Part shown: positions 14,905-22,316 of the stretch, in pieces
Numbering within the stretch: the first letter of the stretch is position 1
Layout: each line of letters begins with the position of its first letter
NCBI GenBank assembly: GCA_900547555.1
Contig: URHG01000029.1
Coordinates: 1 to 31,817, forward strand
Origin: an uncultured Porphyromonadaceae bacterium
GTDB lineage: Bacteria; Bacteroidota; Bacteroidia; Bacteroidales; UBA11471
DNA length: 31,817 bases
Direction of reading: 5' to 3'
Position numbers and translations under genes: made by a program
Notes under the pieces: generated by a model
Told to the model about the DNA's origin: nothing
What the model saw: the letters and a program-made list of their open reading frames with translations, nothing else
Databases searched by the model: none

Positions 14905-16212
14905 TTATCGTTTTTCGCACTCTTTCTCTTTTGTTCCGGTAGCGGAGTCGGTTTCGGTAATCCGCATTCTCACCCGGCCTATGCGGGAATTGTTTCGGTC
15001 TATGATTTCAAAAGAGTATTTCCCGTTTTCGACGGTTTCTCCCGGTTGGGGGATTGTCTGATGAGTGTGTAGGATATATCCGGCAATCGTCAGGTATTCG
15101 TCCGATTCGGGAAAATCGAGATGATATATTTCGTTGATTTTGCTTATTTCCATGCGACCGGAAAATTCATACGTGCAGTCGTCGATTTTTTTTGAGAAAT
15201 AACGAGGTGTGTCGTGTTCGTCCTCAATGTCTCCGAAAATTTCTTCTACGAGGTCTTCGAGAGTGATGATACCAGCTGTACCTCCGTATTCGTTTACAAC
15301 GACCGCAATGCTTTTTTTCTGTTGCATGAGCGACTTCATCAGTTTTTGAGCCGGCATGGTTTCTGCGACTTGCGTAATGGGACGGATATGGGTTTTCCAA
15401 TCGGCTGAACGTTTAAAGAGATCCGACGAATGAATATATCCTATGATGTGATCGATATTGTCCTTATATACAAGGATTTTAGAAAAACCTGTATCGGTAA
15501 ATCGTTTTATCAACGTTTGTTCCGATGTTCCGTCGATATTTACGGCAATGATTTCCGGGCGCGGAATCATACATTCCCGGGTACTTCGAGTCGAAAATTC
15601 CAGCGCATTTTGTAAGATTTTGACTTCCGTTTCGACGGGTTGGTCCTCGTTCGAGTCTTCTATACTTTGTTGCAGGAGTTGGTCGAGTTCGTCGATGCTG
15701 ACGGAATTTTCAGGAATGTTTTTTTCGATTTTTATTCCCGACAGGCGCAGTATGCTGTCGGATATACCGCTCGAGAATCGGGTAATCGGATATAAAATGA
15801 TGTATATGAGGAATGTGGGTATAGCAAAAAATCGGAGACAGAAATTGGGATTGATGCGGAACAATACGTTGGATAGGAATTCCGATGTCAGGAGAATTGC
15901 GATTGTCGCAATGATTGTCTGTCCGGCTATGATAAATAGAGACTGGTCCCAAATACCGGCAATCAAGGGGCGTGTAAGTGTCGCTATGCTGATGCCGAAA
16001 ATAACGAGGGCAATATTGTTGCCGACCAGCAACGTTGTGATGAATTGTCGTTGATGCCGTGTGAAGAGGGTGAGTATGCGACCGATGACAGAGTGGTTTT
16101 GGGCATCGAGGTCGATACGCACTTTATTGGAAGAAACAAAGGCAACTTCCATTCCCGAAAAGAAAAATGAAAATAATAGGGATATGATGATAAGTATAAC
16201 GGCGGGGGTCAT
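14905..16212 (-). CDS. GldE-type CNNM/CBS-domain protein
   Basis: A 435-residue inner-membrane protein. The N-terminal CNNM (DUF21) domain has about four helices: 1-25, 55-80, 88-115 and 125-150. A CBS pair follows (about 200-320) with TRSTRECMIPRPEIIAVN and VVVNEYGGTAGIITLEDLVE, and a CorC_HlyC domain ends it (about 340-420). The family includes HlyC/CorC, linked to magnesium or cobalt efflux, and the gliding-associated GldE of Bacteroidota. A gliding role is not implied here. It overlaps lptC by 4 bases, so the two are translationally coupled. Confidence 0.88.
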   Translation of the reverse strand: MTPAVILIIISLLFSFFFSGMEVAFVSSNKVRIDLDAQNHSVIGRILTLFTRHQRQFITTLLVGNNIALVIFGISIATLTRPLIAGIWDQSLFIIAGQTIIATIAILLTSEFLSNVLFRINPNFCLRFFAIPTFLIYIILYPITRFSSGISDSILRLSGIKIEKNIPENSVSIDELDQLLQQSIEDSNEDQPVETEVKILQNALEFSTRSTRECMIPRPEIIAVNIDGTSEQTLIKRFTDTGFSKILVYKDNIDHIIGYIHSSDLFKRSADWKTHIRPITQVAETMPAQKLMKSLMQQKKSIAVVVNEYGGTAGIITLEDLVEEIFGDIEDEHDTPRYFSKKIDDCTYEFSGRMEISKINEIYHLDFPESDEYLTIAGYILHTHQTIPQPGETVENGKYSFEIIDRNNSRIGRVRMRITETDSATGTKEKECEKR

Positions 16213-16874
16213 TTTTTCGGAGAGTATTTTTTTGCATTATTTTCTCGCGAACGGGAAGTATTGGTCCGCTTGCTTTTGTCTTCGTCGTTCTTATCTTGGT
16301 TTACAGGGAATATGCCTGTCGTGTGTCGTATGGTATATTGTGTCATGGCTTCGTTCGATATGAATCCTACGCCTTCGATGATTCTGTCCGACCGTTCGAT
16401 GTGTATCGCGCTGTCGGAATAAATACTTTTTTTCTGTTGGTTCCAGTATATTTCTTCGGTAAAGAATCGTTCGTCTTGCATGTTTTCTATGCGGACGTCT
16501 CCTCTCAGTCGCCAAAGTTGCAGTTTGTTGAAGAATATGGCGGTATCGCTTAATATGAAAGATTCGGTGGCGAAATTCGAATCGAATTTTTCGACGAAAA
16601 TGCCTTGTGGGAAAAACCAATACGGCTCGTCGGCTTTATCGAATACCCTCCATTCTTTGGCTTGTATGCGATAACGGGTTACGCCTGAGTCGGAAATGAG
16701 GGTATTGACATCGAATGTCGAAAGAGAAGGGACGTCTTTGGGGTCTCCGAAACTTTCGATAATGGCTTTTTTCTCTTTTTGGCAGGAGGTCAGTATCGAT
16801 CCCGATGCCATTACTATGAGCATGATTGTAACGGCGAATTGCGAAATACCGATAGAATGATGTCCGATTTTCAT
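16209..16874 (-). CDS. lptC: LPS export ABC transporter periplasmic protein LptC
   Basis: LptC bridges the inner-membrane LptBFG transporter and the LptA filament that moves lipopolysaccharide to the outer membrane. This protein has 221 residues. An N-terminal hydrophobic segment ends in LTSC (about 30), which fits a lipoprotein signal in this family of Bacteroidota LptC proteins. The LptC/LptA beta-jellyroll region follows (about 45-175), with VTRYRIQAKEWRVFDKADEP, the family's GVRRW-like region, and DTAIFFNKLQLWRLRGDV. The tail (180-221) is charged and disordered. It lies between a porin-like gene and the gldE-like gene. Confidence 0.85.
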   Translation of the reverse strand: MKIGHHSIGISQFAVTIMLIVMASGSILTSCQKEKKAIIESFGDPKDVPSLSTFDVNTLISDSGVTRYRIQAKEWRVFDKADEPYWFFPQGIFVEKFDSNFATESFILSDTAIFFNKLQLWRLRGDVRIENMQDERFFTEEIYWNQQKKSIYSDSAIHIERSDRIIEGVGFISNEAMTQYTIRHTTGIFPVNQDKNDEDKSKRTNTSRSRENNAKKYSPKK

Positions 16875-16905
16875 AATTCAGGCGTACTGTTCCACCGTTT
16901 TTCGG

Positions 16906-18174
16906 TTAGTGCAAACGACTCTTGTAGAACCACATCTCGTTGAATGTCAGCCCTACGGAAATTTTGAATTCATTTTCGGTAACCAGTCTGGTCGGAGTCG
17001 TTCTGCGGTTGGTATAACCGAATGTGATGTTGATGATCGATTTGTTTCGCTTCATGGGAATTCCTGCCCCCAAAGTAACTCCTGTTTCCCATAAATCGTT
17101 GTTGCCGGTTGTCGATTTGACGAGAGGATATGAGCGTCCTACACTCACTCCTGCTCGATAACGGACGCTTTGGAAAAATTTGTTCGAATAAGTTTGGGGG
17201 AGAAGTTCTGCTCCGATAGCGGCATTGAGATAATTATTGAAATAAGATGTCGAATTTTCGAATTTAGCTTTGCTCCACGGCTGGAATGTAAAGTCTGCTC
17301 CTATTGTCAGTCGCTCGTCGTATGTATAGCTTATACCGGCACCGTAAGAGGCGGGTAAAGAATATCCGTTTTTCAGTTTTATGGTATCGTTTTGGAAGTA
17401 AGAGGTATTTCCCGAAGAGGTGTTGTAGTTACCTCCACTGATATAGCCTTTTCCCAAAAGTTTTTTGCCCGGTGTGAAGACGGCACCTAAGGTAAGACGG
17501 TTTTTTTCGTTGATGCGTATGGCATATTGTACGCCTATGTCTATGCGATAATCCGAGATATTGAGGATATTATCGAAGATAGTAGCGTTGGTAGCATCGA
17601 TGTTGGAGATCGATGTCGAGCTGTTTGTGATTTCTCCGAATAGGTAATTGACATTTACACCGAGCGTAAAGCCCTTGAACAAGTAAGCCCCTAAACCGAC
17701 GTAAGCCTGATTGATACTTCCTTCACCGGTCTGTCTTACCGTGCCATTCTTGATGCCGCCGGTATAGTCGTATCCTACCGTGGAAAACGGTAAAACGCCG
17801 ATGCTCGTTGCCAGCCATCGGGCTAAGGGAAATTGCAAGGCGAAATATTCAAAACTCCAATTGGTCCTATGTTCTTTCAGCGATCCTTCTTTCATGTAAT
17901 CGAATTGCAAACTTACACCAAAGTCGCATAGGAAGGTAAGTGTATCGATAGCCGCGTAGGAAGCCGGATTTTTTATATTGATTTGTTTCCCGCTCTGTAT
18001 GGCATAGCCTATTCCGCCCATCGATCGGGAAGCTCCGATGGTATGGTTATCGAGCGTGCCGTAACCGTAACGGGAGTATGGACTGTCGATGTTGCTTTGT
18101 GCATGTAAGGGTAGCGTTCCTATGAACAAGGCAACAATAAAAAATGTGTATAAAACCGATTTATGGGTGGACAT
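16906..18174 (-). CDS. Outer-membrane beta-barrel protein (FadL/PorV-like)
   Basis: A 422-residue protein with a signal peptide (about 1-25, ending LPLHAQ). The mature start, SNIDSPYSRYGYGTL, is typical of Bacteroidota proteins with a FadL or OMP-P1-like barrel. Many alternating strands follow, with Gly and aromatic residues, and it ends with a strand in SVGLTFNEMWFYKSRLH. It overlaps the end of coaX by 14 bases and is 31 bases before lptC. Its cargo is unknown; the gene order suggests a link to outer-membrane lipid transport. Confidence 0.78.
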   Translation of the reverse strand: MSTHKSVLYTFFIVALFIGTLPLHAQSNIDSPYSRYGYGTLDNHTIGASRSMGGIGYAIQSGKQINIKNPASYAAIDTLTFLCDFGVSLQFDYMKEGSLKEHRTNWSFEYFALQFPLARWLATSIGVLPFSTVGYDYTGGIKNGTVRQTGEGSINQAYVGLGAYLFKGFTLGVNVNYLFGEITNSSTSISNIDATNATIFDNILNISDYRIDIGVQYAIRINEKNRLTLGAVFTPGKKLLGKGYISGGNYNTSSGNTSYFQNDTIKLKNGYSLPASYGAGISYTYDERLTIGADFTFQPWSKAKFENSTSYFNNYLNAAIGAELLPQTYSNKFFQSVRYRAGVSVGRSYPLVKSTTGNNDLWETGVTLGAGIPMKRNKSIINITFGYTNRRTTPTRLVTENEFKISVGLTFNEMWFYKSRLH

Positions 18175-18892
18175 TATGATACAATATTCTGTTTAATCCT
18201 TTCAATACAATATAATCGTCTACAAAGATGGAGGTTTTTAATTTGTCTGCCAATAAAAAAGCATCTCCACCCGTTAAAAAAATCAAAAGCTCCGGATATT
18301 CTTGTTGCAGACTTGATATGTAACCTTCGATTTCGTAGCAAGCACCGAGAATCGCTCCCGAACGCATCGCTGTTTCCGTATCATAACCCAAGAGGGGGGT
18401 ATCTCCGTTTTTTTCTACGACGGGCAATTTTTCGGTAAATTTATTCATTGATCTCAAACGCATCTTTATACCGGGTGCGATATTGCCTCCGAGGAAATGT
18501 CCTGTGGCCGTAATCATGTCGTATGTGATACACGTCCCGGCATCGATGACCAGAATATCACGATCCGGGGCTTCGGCACGAGCTCCTATCACGGCAGCGA
18601 TACGATCGCTACCCAGCGTTTTCGGAGAGCGATAATCGACGGTAACGGGCAATGGCGTATCGGGGGTGAAATAGTAGAAGTGGGAGATTTTAGATTGCAG
18701 ATAAGCCACCATATCGGTATTGGTGTGTGCAACCGAGGAGTAAATGCAGCCCGATATGGGGTAGGTAGAGAGCAACTTGTCTATATACTTCTGGTTAAGA
18801 CACGGTATTTGTTCTATTCTGTCGGGGGTTCCTTTTCCCGAGAACAGCGCAACTTTGATGGTTGTATTTCCCTGGTCGATAACAAGGTGCAT
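18161..18892 (-). CDS. coaX: Type III pantothenate kinase
   Basis: Phosphorylates pantothenate, the first step of coenzyme A synthesis. From the chosen ATG the protein has 243 residues. It begins MHLVIDQGNTTIKVALF with the ASKHA phosphate-1 Asp (about D6). GSDRIAAVIGA (about 99-109) and DAGTCITYD (about 121-129) follow, then GGNIAPGIKMR and TGGDAFLL. I reject an in-frame start at 18913 because it lies inside the -7 element at 18911-18918. The gene opens the operon with the outer-membrane protein, lptC and the gldE-like gene. Confidence 0.95.
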   Translation of the reverse strand: MHLVIDQGNTTIKVALFSGKGTPDRIEQIPCLNQKYIDKLLSTYPISGCIYSSVAHTNTDMVAYLQSKISHFYYFTPDTPLPVTVDYRSPKTLGSDRIAAVIGARAEAPDRDILVIDAGTCITYDMITATGHFLGGNIAPGIKMRLRSMNKFTEKLPVVEKNGDTPLLGYDTETAMRSGAILGACYEIEGYISSLQQEYPELLIFLTGGDAFLLADKLKTSIFVDDYIVLKGLNRILYHNVHP

Positions 18893-18910
18893 GACGGCAA
18901 TTTTTGCTCG

Positions 18911-18918
18911 CAAAGATA
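18911..18918 (-). promoter_or_regulatory. coaX promoter, -7 element TATCTTTG
   Basis: An exact TAnnTTTG match on the minus strand, 18 bases before the coaX ATG at 18892. The short leader decides the coaX start. Confidence 0.6.
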
Positions 18919-19034
18919 CAAAACCCCGATGATAATACGGTTGTTACCGTATATTTATTTTTCTCTTCGATTTGCCTTTGGGAACTCTGAGGTGATTCGT
19001 TCGGAAAAAACTTTTCTGTTTCGAAAACTTTACG

Positions 19035-19042
19035 TACGTTTG
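19035..19042 (+). promoter_or_regulatory. Promoter of the ftsB/divIC-like gene, -7 element TACGTTTG
   Basis: TACGTTTG matches TAnnTTTG and lies 21 bases before the ATG at 19064. It is divergent from the coaX promoter in the same 170-base gap. Confidence 0.5.
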
Positions 19043-19063
19043 TGGAAATATTTCCGTCCTGAA

Positions 19064-19369
19064 ATGAAGAGAAAGTTCGTGAAGATATGGTCGTTGTTGC
19101 GCCGCGTGCCTTTGATGGTTTATATTTCGGGTGCGTTGGTGTTTGAGATGGCCTTTATCGATGAGAACAGTTTCATTCAGAGTTATCGGTACGATCGCCA
19201 GATTTCGCAGTTGCGGAAAAGTGTCAATCATTATCAGCAGATTGTCGATGAGAGTAAAGCCCGGCTCGAAGAGTTGCGTTCGAATGACGAGAACCTTGAA
19301 AAGTTTGCGAGGGAAACTTATCAGATGAAGCGGGATAATGAAGATGTATTTATCATTATCGATGATTGA
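19064..19369 (+). CDS. FtsB/DivIC-family septum formation protein
   Basis: A 101-residue bitopic protein. A membrane helix (about 17-32, PLMVYISGALVFEMAF) is followed by a coiled coil (about 40-80, with RQISQLRKSVNHYQQIVDES). It ends in the conserved FARETYQMKRDNEDVFIID-like motif of the DivIC/FtsB family. This protein joins FtsL and FtsQ in the divisome. I chose this ATG because the open frame upstream of it only covers coaX on the other strand. The next gene follows after 6 bases. Confidence 0.9.
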   Translation: MKRKFVKIWSLLRRVPLMVYISGALVFEMAFIDENSFIQSYRYDRQISQLRKSVNHYQQIVDESKARLEELRSNDENLEKFARETYQMKRDNEDVFIIIDD

Positions 19370-19375
19370 TTGTTT

Positions 19376-19723
19376 ATGGAGAAGAACGCATTGAACGTCC
19401 TATTTCAATGTTCGGCTGTTGCCGTACTTTTAGGTGCTGCCACCTATACGTTTATTCCCGATCTGCCGGCCTATTTTTTTGCTGCGGGCTCGTTGGGAAT
19501 GTTTTTGACACGTCTTTTCCGTCGTTATAACGGTCGGAACCTGCGTTTGCGCCGTCTTTACAGGCAAGAATTGTTTTCTTCGCTCATTTTTATCGGAGCA
19601 GCCGTGCTGATGTTTTGGCGGGGCGGCATCGATTGGGTCGTGCTCTTTATTATAGCTACCGTATTGCAAGTCTATACGGCCATTCTCATACCCCGCGAAG
19701 AAGCCAAAGAAAAACAGCAATAG
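19376..19723 (+). CDS. Small integral membrane protein, unknown function
   Basis: A 115-residue protein with four hydrophobic segments: about 8-26, 30-45, 68-82 and 85-103. A strongly basic loop (RLFRRYNGRNLRLRRLYRQE) lies between the second and third. The tail is charged (REEAKEKQQ). I do not recognise a named domain. It lies 6 bases behind the ftsB/divIC-like gene, so the two are almost certainly co-transcribed. This pairing is common in Bacteroidales and hints at a cell-envelope or division role, without proof. Confidence 0.8.
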   Translation: MEKNALNVLFQCSAVAVLLGAATYTFIPDLPAYFFAAGSLGMFLTRLFRRYNGRNLRLRRLYRQELFSSLIFIGAAVLMFWRGGIDWVVLFIIATVLQVYTAILIPREEAKEKQQ

Positions 19724-19779
19724 GACTTTTTCTTCTTTTATCCATCTTATTTCTGAACTATTTTCCTATTTGTTTTGTC

Positions 19780-19819
19780 ATTTCTATATCGACCCAATTT
19801 GTTGGGGCGATATAGAAAT
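19780..19819. terminator. Long hairpin between the membrane-protein and cupin genes
   Basis: Two 18-base arms (19780-19797 and 19802-19819), with a single A/G mismatch, enclose TTTG. The stem could end the ftsB operon, since T-rich sequence follows. It also lies just 27 bases before the cupin start and may be an operator or leader structure for that gene. Confidence 0.6.
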
Positions 19820-19846
19820 TTGTATTTACTTTTAGAAAATCGGATT

Positions 19847-20170
19847 ATGGAAACAAAAGATTTCAAAGAGCCTTTTATTCCCGATAGAAAGGTCGATTAT
19901 GCGTCGCAGAGTATTGTGAGCCGGGAAGTGTTGCATAATGAGGGAGGAAGCATCACACTCTTTGCTTTTGATGAAGGGCAGGCATTGAGCGAACATACAG
20001 CACCTTTCGACGCGGTGTTACAGGTGATAGACGGTCGGGCCGCTATTACGGTAGCCGGGAAAGAGCATGTCGTGGATAGCGGTGAAATGATTATGATGCC
20101 GGCTAATATACCTCATGCTGTACGTGCCGATGTGTGTTTTAAGATGATGCTTACAATGATTCGTTCTTAA
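19847..20170 (+). CDS. Cupin-domain protein
   Basis: A 107-residue single cupin domain. Cupin motif 1 is near FDEGQALSEHTAPFDAVLQVIDG (about 40-62) and motif 2 near GEMIMMPANIPHAVRA (about 83-98). His in SEHTAP, Glu/Asp nearby and His in IPHAV would form the metal site. I start at 19847 because the in-frame start at 19775 would run through the long hairpin. The substrate cannot be told. A strong terminator follows. Confidence 0.85.
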   Translation: METKDFKEPFIPDRKVDYASQSIVSREVLHNEGGSITLFAFDEGQALSEHTAPFDAVLQVIDGRAAITVAGKEHVVDSGEMIMMPANIPHAVRADVCFKMMLTMIRS

Positions 20171-20184
20171 ATCACGATTGTAAA

Positions 20185-20228
20185 AAAATAAAGAGGGTAA
20201 GTTTTAAAACTTACCCTCTTTATTTTTA
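20185..20228. terminator. Bidirectional terminator between the cupin gene and rplI
   Basis: Arms 20185-20206 and 20207-20228 are complementary. The GC core is AGAGGGTAAG with its complement, and A- and T-runs lie on the two sides, so it works in both directions. Confidence 0.9.
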
Positions 20229-20248
20229 TTTGTTCCGATAATACGGGA

Positions 20249-20707
20249 TTATTCGGCAGCAGTTTCTTCGGCAACTACTTCAAAAGGTATTTCTACGTTT
20301 ACCTCTTTGTGCAGTTTGACTACGGCTTTGTAAGAACCGATTTCTTTTACGGCTTCTTTCACTACGATGATCTTACGATCGATTTCGTGTCCGAGTTTAG
20401 CCAAAGCCTCGGCGATTTGGATATTGGTAACCGAACCGTAGATTTTACCGGTAGCGCTGGCTTTGGTTGCGATGGTAAGGCTTATGCCTTCGATTTTAGC
20501 AGCCAAATCTTGAGCGTCTTGTTTGATTTTTGCGATTTTGTGAGCGCGTTGTTTCAGATTTTCGGCGAGTTCTTTTCTGGCCGACTCCGAGGCAATAACG
20601 GCTTTTCCCTGGGGAATGAGGTAATTGCGGCCATAACCGTCTTTTACGCTCACGATATCGTCTTTATATCCTAAGTTCAGAATATCTTCTTTCAATATAA
20701 CTTGCAT
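20249..20707 (-). CDS. rplI: 50S ribosomal protein L9
   Basis: A 152-residue ribosomal protein. The N-terminal domain (MQVILKEDILNLGYKDDIVSVKDGYGRNYLIPQG) contains the L9 signature. The long connecting helix (about 40-78) is followed by the C-terminal domain (about 80-150). It is the last gene of the rpsF-rpsR-rplI operon. Confidence 0.97.
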   Translation of the reverse strand: MQVILKEDILNLGYKDDIVSVKDGYGRNYLIPQGKAVIASESARKELAENLKQRAHKIAKIKQDAQDLAAKIEGISLTIATKASATGKIYGSVTNIQIAEALAKLGHEIDRKIIVVKEAVKEIGSYKAVVKLHKEVNVEIPFEVVAEETAAE

Positions 20708-20731
20708 GCTTGTGTCCTCCTTACTTTTAGA

Positions 20732-21001
20732 TTATTTCATCATGTCGGTTACGTAGGGCAGCAAAGCCAAGTGGCGGGCACGTTTTACAGCTTGTGCAAT
20801 ACGACGTTGGAATTTGAGCGAAGTCCCGGTGATGCGGCGAGGCAGGATTTTTCCTTGCTCGTTGAGGAATTTTTTCAGGAATTCGGGATCTTTATAGTCG
20901 ATATATTTGATACCGCTCTTTTTGAAACGGCAGTATTTTTTCTTTTTAACATCGACCGAGGGAGGGGTCAGGTATCTGATTTCCGATTGTGCTTGTGCCA
21001 T
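20732..21001 (-). CDS. rpsR: 30S ribosomal protein S18
   Basis: An 89-residue basic protein with the S18 core: DYKDPEFLKKFLNEQGKILP, RRITGTSLKFQRRIAQAVKRAR and HLALLPYV. It pairs with S6 on the 30S platform. It starts 2 bases after rpsF ends. Confidence 0.97.
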   Translation of the reverse strand: MAQAQSEIRYLTPPSVDVKKKKYCRFKKSGIKYIDYKDPEFLKKFLNEQGKILPRRITGTSLKFQRRIAQAVKRARHLALLPYVTDMMK

Positions 21002-21003
21002 GA

Positions 21004-21354
21004 TTAATTCTCCTTCTCTTCTTTAACAGATTTTACATTTCTTCTTTTTGCGGCGTATTCGGCAGCGAATTTGTCCATCTTGAAAGTGAGGAAACGAATT
21101 ACGCGCTCGTCGCGACGGAAGTTAACTTCAAGTTTCTCGATAACAGAAGGTTCTGCATCGAACTCCAGCAGTTGGTAGAACCCGGTAGATTTTTTCTGGA
21201 TAGGATAGGCCAATTTGCGCAGTCCCCAGTTTTCCTCGTTCACGATAGCTGCACCTTGTTCGGTGAGTATCGATTTGAACTTGTCTACCGCTTCCTTCAT
21301 CTGTACATCAGACAAAACGGGAGTTAAAATGAAAACGGTTTCGTAATGGTTCAT
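21004..21354 (-). CDS. rpsF: 30S ribosomal protein S6
   Basis: A 116-residue S6 protein starting MNHYETVFILTPVLSD, with NWGLRKLAYPIQKKSTGFY and RDERVIRFLTFKMDK. I take the ATG at 21354. A longer in-frame start at 21414 would lie upstream of the promoter's -7 box. First gene of the operon. Confidence 0.95.
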   Translation of the reverse strand: MNHYETVFILTPVLSDVQMKEAVDKFKSILTEQGAAIVNEENWGLRKLAYPIQKKSTGFYQLLEFDAEPSVIEKLEVNFRRDERVIRFLTFKMDKFAAEYAAKRRNVKSVKEEKEN

Positions 21355-21400
21355 AATGGTTTTGTGATTGAATTGGTTAATACTTTTTTCAATTGCGGGG

Positions 21401-21432
21401 CAAAGGTACGACAATATTTCTTAGTATACAAA
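21401..21432 (-). promoter_or_regulatory. rpsF operon promoter, TTTG-N20-TACCTTTG
   Basis: On the minus strand the -33 element TTTG (21429-21432) is 20 bases from the -7 element TACCTTTG (21401-21408). Both parts fit the Bacteroidota consensus. The leader before rpsF is about 40 bases. Confidence 0.75.
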
Positions 21433-21461
21433 CCTTTATCTCTAAATTTTTTCTGCTCTGA

Positions 21462-22316
21462 TTATTGCCGAGATGTATGGGAAAGTTGCCGGGTGAGAAG
21501 TTCAATGGTTTTTTCGGCTCTCTTTTTTTCGTTTTCTAAATTCGAAATACGTTTTTGAGTCGAGATGAGGCGGAAACAGGCATTGAATGTTTCACGGTCG
21601 TTGGAACTCAGTGTATAGGTATATGGGAAATCTCCTTCGTAAGATATTTTTACGGGACGTTGTCCGGCCGCGAAGATAGTTTCGAATACGGGACGCAATT
21701 CCCGTCCCGAATAACAGACCAATTCGCAATGGCGGCCATCTTGAAAGGTAAACCGATAGTTCTGTGCACCGTCATACGGCGTTGTCGGTGTGAGAGCGTA
21801 AGTACCGTCGGGCAATTCTATTTTGGCCGAGATATGCCGTAAAGGTTTGCGTCCGCAATAAACGCTGATGATTTCGGCATCGTAATCGGGCGTTATTTGT
21901 ACTCGCAGACAGGAATGGTGAGCTTTTCCTGCATTTCGGTCATATCGGTACACATAGCGACCTTCATCTTGATAATCGGCGTTTTGTACATAGCGAAATT
22001 GAGGTAGAAGTTCATCTCTTGTAGAATACAGGAGAGGTAAAAGACTGTCTATGAAGGAGAGATTACGACGGTTTTGTTCCAAGGTAATGCGTTGATTGAG
22101 GATTATGCCTTTACGTATCCATTCAAACGCGAGTGTATCGCTTTCGGGTATGGAGTCGATAATGCGTTGGGCGGTATGGTATTCTCCTGATCCGAAAGCT
22201 TCTTCGGCTCGCAGGTAAAGCGCTTCGGCTTTCGGGTGTCGGTTGCAGGCCGAGAGTGTGAGGCATAATATCGTGTATATGCTTCCCAAAAAGAGAAAAA
22301 TACGGGACTTTGTCAT
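21462..22316 (-). CDS. Lipoprotein with TPR-like and coiled-coil parts
   Basis: A 284-residue protein. A lipoprotein signal ends in LTLSAC (Cys about 24). A short TPR-like helical part follows (about 28-60, AEALYLRAEEAFGSGEYHTAQRIID). The middle (about 100-235) is rich in beta strands, and the end (about 250-280) is a coiled coil (ISNLENEKKRAEKTIELLTRQL). I know no named family. It overlaps the Rel gene by 4 bases (ATGA type), so it is co-translated with it. No terminator separates it from the rpsF operon. Confidence 0.82.
   Translation of the reverse strand: MTKSRIFLFLGSIYTILCLTLSACNRHPKAEALYLRAEEAFGSGEYHTAQRIIDSIPESDTLAFEWIRKGIILNQRITLEQNRRNLSFIDSLLPLLYSTRDELLPQFRYVQNADYQDEGRYVYRYDRNAGKAHHSCLRVQITPDYDAEIISVYCGRKPLRHISAKIELPDGTYALTPTTPYDGAQNYRFTFQDGRHCELVCYSGRELRPVFETIFAAGQRPVKISYEGDFPYTYTLSSNDRETFNACFRLISTQKRISNLENEKKRAEKTIELLTRQLSHTSRQ

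Noticed and set aside
18497..19063. N-terminal extension of the ftsB/divIC-like frame
   Set aside because: It covers coaX on the other strand and has no homology; the real start at 19064 follows a -7 element.
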